From NCBI GenBank assembly GCA_023476545.1, contig JAMCYP010000025.1, forward strand, positions 1 to 38,880: a stretch of 38,880 nt of DNA, written 5' to 3'. The notes under the pieces are model-generated. The model was not told the origin of the DNA. It did not search any database and worked only from the letters and a program-made list of their open reading frames with translations. The stretch is from Candidatus Martarchaeota archaeon. Its GTDB lineage: Archaea > Micrarchaeota > Micrarchaeia > Micrarchaeales > CABMGC01. The first letter of the stretch is position 1; every line of letters starts with the position of its first letter. Positions 35,343-38,880 of this stretch are shown here, one piece after another. Made by a program: the position numbers and the translations under genes.

Positions 35343-35364
35343 ACTAGTTTAATTTGAAACTAGT
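35343..35364. promoter_or_regulatory. Inverted repeat ACTAGTTT-AATTTG-AAACTAGT upstream of padR; candidate operator
   Basis: Perfect 8-bp arms, 6-bp spacer, between the padR ATG (35336) and a minus-strand TATA-like GCTTTAATATC (35376-35386). Confidence 0.65.
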
Positions 35365-35463
35365 TAAGAGGGACAGATATTAAAGCTTTATCTAACTGAT
35401 GCGAAGTCCGCAAACAATAGCCTATTAACTTTTAGCGAGCATTTATCTGCATCCTGTGGTTTT

Positions 35464-38316
35464 GTGATAAACTACTCAGAGATAGAGGACAAATGGCAGA
35501 AGGCATGGGCCGAAGCCAAGATATTCGAGGGCGAGGTCGGCGAGAAGCCCCCCTATATGGTTACCGCCGCGTTCCCTTATGCCGACATGCCGCAGCACAT
35601 AGGCCACCTGAGGACGTACGGAACAGCGGACGTGCTTGCAAGATACAAGCGCATGCGCGGATTCAACGTGCTCTTCCCAATGGCGTTCCATGCGAGCGCC
35701 ACTCCAATAATAGCGATAGCGAAGAGGATCCAGGACAACGACAAGGAACTGATAGAGACCATGAAGATATTCCACGTGCCTGACGAGGACATAAAGAAGA
35801 TGGTTGACCCTAGGTACATTGCAGAGTACTTCACAAAGGAGCTAGAGACAGGCATGCACGCCGCGGGATACAGCGTCGACTGGAGGAGGAAGTTCGTGTC
35901 AATAGACCCGTTCTTCAGCAAGTTCGTGGAGTGGCAGTTCGGGATACTGAACAGCAAAGGCTACCTGATCCAGGGCAAGCACCCGGTTGGCTGGTGCCCG
36001 CACGACAATAACGCGGTGGGCATGCACGACACCAAGCATGACGTAGAACCGGAGATAGAGGTGGAGACTGCTGTGAGGTTCAAGCTCGACGGCGAGGATG
36101 CATACTTCGTGTGCAGCACCTACAGGCCCGAGACGATATTCGGGGTAACGAACGTCTTCATCAAGCGCGACGCTAGATACGTGCTCTGCAGCATGGGCGA
36201 TGACGGAAAGAGCTACTACATATCAAAGATGTCTGCGGATACGCTGAGCCACCAGACGAAGATAACGGTGAGCAAAGAGCTGGCAGGGGAGGAGCTGCTC
36301 GGCAGGAAGTGCGCAAACCCGATGACGGGCGCACTGGTTCCAGTATATCCGGGCTTCTTCGTCAAGGAGGACGTGGGCACTGGCGTGGTGATGAGCGTGC
36401 CGGCGCACGCCCCCTTCGACTACGCCGCGCTGGAGAGGCTGAGGAAGGATGGCTACCTGATGGATGACATCAAGCCGATAAAGGTGCTTGACGTCCAGAT
36501 CGGAAGGTCGCTGGGCGACGTCTCCGCAGGGGAAGCAAAGCCGACGCAGCTTGACGTGCCCGCTCTAGCTTATCTTGAGATACTTCACACCAAACCAGAC
36601 GCAATAGACGACATGCTCGAGTTCGCCACAAAGCTGGAGTACAGGGAGGAGTCGCACTGGGGCAAGATGATAGTCAAGGGATACGAGGGCATGAGCGAAC
36701 CCGCGGCGAGGGAGAGGGTAAGGAAGGAGCTGGAGGCCAAGGGCGACGCGTTCGACATATACGTGCTGCAGAACGCGCCCGTGGTGTGCAGGTGCGGCAC
36801 TCCGGTAGTGGTCAAGGTTGTTGATGACCAGTGGTTCCTGAACTACGGCGACGCAAAATGGAAGGACACAACTAAGGAGGCCTTCGGGAAGATAAACATG
36901 CTTCCGGAGAAGTCGCGCAACGCGTTCTCCGCGGCGATAGACTGGATAGACCTCAGAGCTGTGGCCAGGGCGAGGGGCCTGGGCACGAAGTTCCCGCTCG
37001 ACAGAAACTTCATCATAGAGCCGCTCTCAGATTCGACGATCTATCCCTCATTCTATACCATAAGCAATGCGATACGCGGCATAGACGTAGAGAAACTCAA
37101 GCCAGAGTTCTTTGATTACGTCTACAGGAAGGTTGGAGACCTCGACGCCGTGGCGAAGTCCACGGGCATAGACTATTCTGTGATAAAGAGGTGCAGGGAA
37201 GCATTCGAGTACTGGTACCAGTACACGTCAAGGCACTCGGGCTCCGACCTGGTCTTCAACCACCTGACCATGTACATCTTCAACCACGTGGCTGTCTTCG
37301 ACAAGGCTTACTGGCCGAAGCAAATAGTCACGAACGCGCTCGTCAACTACGAGGGCGAAAAGATGAGCAAGAGCCTGGGCAACATAGTGCCGCTGCTCGA
37401 TGGCGTCAAGAAGTACGGGGCTGACCCGCTCAGGATAAACATCATAGGGGCCACAGACCTCCATACAGAATCCGAGTTCAGCAACGCTGCAGTATCTGGC
37501 ATCAAGGAACGGCTCGGTTACCTGTACGACACGATAGGCGAACTCGGAAAGCTTGAGTCGGGAGAGCTGAAGCGCATAGACTACTGGCTCTACTCCAAAC
37601 TGAGCGCCAAGATAGAGCACTCCACGGACTCGATGGAGAAGCTCGAACTGCGCGACGCCTACACATCAGTATTCTATGAGAGCATTCTAGAGCTGAGGAG
37701 GTACTTCGCCCGCGGAGGGAACAACGTCATAGCCGTGAAGGACTTCCTGTCGGACGTGGTGCTGATGCTGCAGCCCATAGCGCCCCACATGGCGGAGGAG
37801 ATGTGGCACATGCTCGACAACGACACCTTCGCCTCCGCAGAGAAGTGGCCGGTCTCCGATTCCGGAATGCGCAACGAGAAGGTCGAGCTGCTCGAGGAGC
37901 TGGTAGACAGCACCATAACAGACGCGAAGCAGGTCGGCGCGCTCATGGAGAAGAAGACTGGAAAGAAGGCAGCGAAGCTGCACGTGATAGTAGCCTCAGG
38001 CTGGAAGAGGAAGCTTGTAAACGCCATAGCAAAGGAGAGGAACATAAGCAAGGCGCTGGAGAGCCTTCAGGGTGAGCCTGCGTCCGACAAGGAGCAGGCG
38101 TCGAAACTGGCGGGCGCGCTCGCAAAGAAGGTGAACGAGATAAGAGGAGTGAGCACGACGCAGGAGGAGGAGCTTGACGGGCTGCGCGAGGCTTCGGCGT
38201 ACATGGCCAAGCAACTCGGTTGCGAGGTCTCGGTGGAGGCCGAGGGCGGTTCCAGGTCGCAGCGTGCTGCGCGTTCGATGCCGATGAAGCCAAGCCTGGA
38301 CATAGACTCGGCGTGA
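35464..38316 (+). CDS. leuS: Leucyl-tRNA synthetase (archaeal/eukaryotic type)
   Basis: GTG start; FPYADMPQHIGHLRTYGTADVLARYKRMRGFNVLFPMAFHASATPI (HIGH) and GEKMSKSLGNIVPLLDGVKKYGADPLR (KMSKS); 950 aa. Confidence 0.95.
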   Translation: MINYSEIEDKWQKAWAEAKIFEGEVGEKPPYMVTAAFPYADMPQHIGHLRTYGTADVLARYKRMRGFNVLFPMAFHASATPIIAIAKRIQDNDKELIETMKIFHVPDEDIKKMVDPRYIAEYFTKELETGMHAAGYSVDWRRKFVSIDPFFSKFVEWQFGILNSKGYLIQGKHPVGWCPHDNNAVGMHDTKHDVEPEIEVETAVRFKLDGEDAYFVCSTYRPETIFGVTNVFIKRDARYVLCSMGDDGKSYYISKMSADTLSHQTKITVSKELAGEELLGRKCANPMTGALVPVYPGFFVKEDVGTGVVMSVPAHAPFDYAALERLRKDGYLMDDIKPIKVLDVQIGRSLGDVSAGEAKPTQLDVPALAYLEILHTKPDAIDDMLEFATKLEYREESHWGKMIVKGYEGMSEPAARERVRKELEAKGDAFDIYVLQNAPVVCRCGTPVVVKVVDDQWFLNYGDAKWKDTTKEAFGKINMLPEKSRNAFSAAIDWIDLRAVARARGLGTKFPLDRNFIIEPLSDSTIYPSFYTISNAIRGIDVEKLKPEFFDYVYRKVGDLDAVAKSTGIDYSVIKRCREAFEYWYQYTSRHSGSDLVFNHLTMYIFNHVAVFDKAYWPKQIVTNALVNYEGEKMSKSLGNIVPLLDGVKKYGADPLRINIIGATDLHTESEFSNAAVSGIKERLGYLYDTIGELGKLESGELKRIDYWLYSKLSAKIEHSTDSMEKLELRDAYTSVFYESILELRRYFARGGNNVIAVKDFLSDVVLMLQPIAPHMAEEMWHMLDNDTFASAEKWPVSDSGMRNEKVELLEELVDSTITDAKQVGALMEKKTGKKAAKLHVIVASGWKRKLVNAIAKERNISKALESLQGEPASDKEQASKLAGALAKKVNEIRGVSTTQEEELDGLREASAYMAKQLGCEVSVEAEGGSRSQRAARSMPMKPSLDIDSA

Positions 38317-38386
38317 GTCCCAACAGAAAAACGATTCTGCACGGCAAATTTATATAGCCAGAAAACCAAATTTTATCTCGAGCGGG

Positions 38387-38880
38387 ATGTCACAGATTGA
38401 TAGGACTGCAGAAGCACCAATGCCTGAGGGCAGGGAGAAGGTAGCGGCGCTCGTGTTCGGAAAGAAGCTCAGGCGGGACGGCACGCTGGACCAGCGCGGG
38501 CTCGCGGTGGTTAGCAAGGCCGAGGAACTCTACAGGAGGGCCGGGCGCGAGAAGCTGACACTGGTGCTGAGCGGCGGCAAGAGCAGCAGCTACGTGCTAA
38601 GAGGGGTAAACGTGCCGAGCGAGGCGAGCGCCATGAAGAAGGAGCTCGTCGCGAGGGGCGTGGCTGAGGAGAGCATGCTTCTCGAAGAAGGCTCATACGA
38701 CACTATCGGCAACGTCATACTCGCGTACCCGCTGATAAAGTCGCTTGGGGCGAAGAAGCTTGTGCTTGTAGGCGAGAGGCCGATGATCAGCAGGGCGGAG
38801 AAGATAGTCAGGAAAGTGATGGGCGGGGCCTACGAGATACGCACCGAGCCCGCGGACGTGGAGCTCGGCAGGGCATACAC
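38387..38880 (+). CDS. DUF218/YdcF-like protein (partial, runs off right edge)
   Basis: Manual translation MSQIDRTAEAPMPEGREKVAALVFGKKLRRDG...LTLVLSGGKSSSYVLRGVNVPSEASAMKKELVARGVAEESMLLEEGSYDTIGNVILAYPLIKSLGAKKLVLVGERPMISRAEKIV. Preceded by TATA-like aatttatatagcc. Confidence 0.75.
   Translation, partial: MSQIDRTAEAPMPEGREKVAALVFGKKLRRDGTLDQRGLAVVSKAEELYRRAGREKLTLVLSGGKSSSYVLRGVNVPSEASAMKKELVARGVAEESMLLEEGSYDTIGNVILAYPLIKSLGAKKLVLVGERPMISRAEKIVRKVMGGAYEIRTEPADVELGRAY

Noticed and set aside
1-38880. CRISPR array, rRNA genes or prophage structural genes
   Set aside because: No regularly spaced repeat series, no rRNA-like conserved stretches and no capsid/terminase/portal-like ORFs were seen.

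Overview
The window is archaeal chromosome. Supporting genes are an archaeal-type LeuRS, ArgRS, Alba, EndoQ plus endonuclease III, a Sec61-beta-like ORF, a UbiA-type lipid prenyltransferase, and a class III-signal pilin fused to LamG. The gene content suggests a DPANN/Micrarchaeota-like genome, but this is inference. Most of the window is housekeeping or cell-surface genes. The main accessory signals are: (1) an AbiE-type toxin-antitoxin pair next to tRNA-Leu(CAG), with a palindromic operator candidate. (2) An apparently intact 4,258-bp transposon at 27335-31592, bounded by perfect 17-bp terminal inverted repeats and a perfect 9-bp target-site duplication (CGTTAGCGA). It encodes an HNH endonuclease, a single-repeat TBP-like protein, a Dam-like (D12 class) adenine methyltransferase, a zinc-ribbon protein and a SWIM-zinc-finger DDE transposase. 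This is the best candidate for an undescribed system. (3) A decayed methylthioadenosine phosphorylase (MTAP) 3' end fused in frame to an unrelated membrane protein ORF, followed by a 1-nt frameshift. (4) A DsbA-fold protein that has lost its CXXC. (5) A PadR/ABC exporter operon with a palindrome over its predicted start site. (6) A 50-aa Sec61-beta-like ORF missing from the supplied ORF track. All calls come from reading the sequence and recognising motifs; no searches were run.
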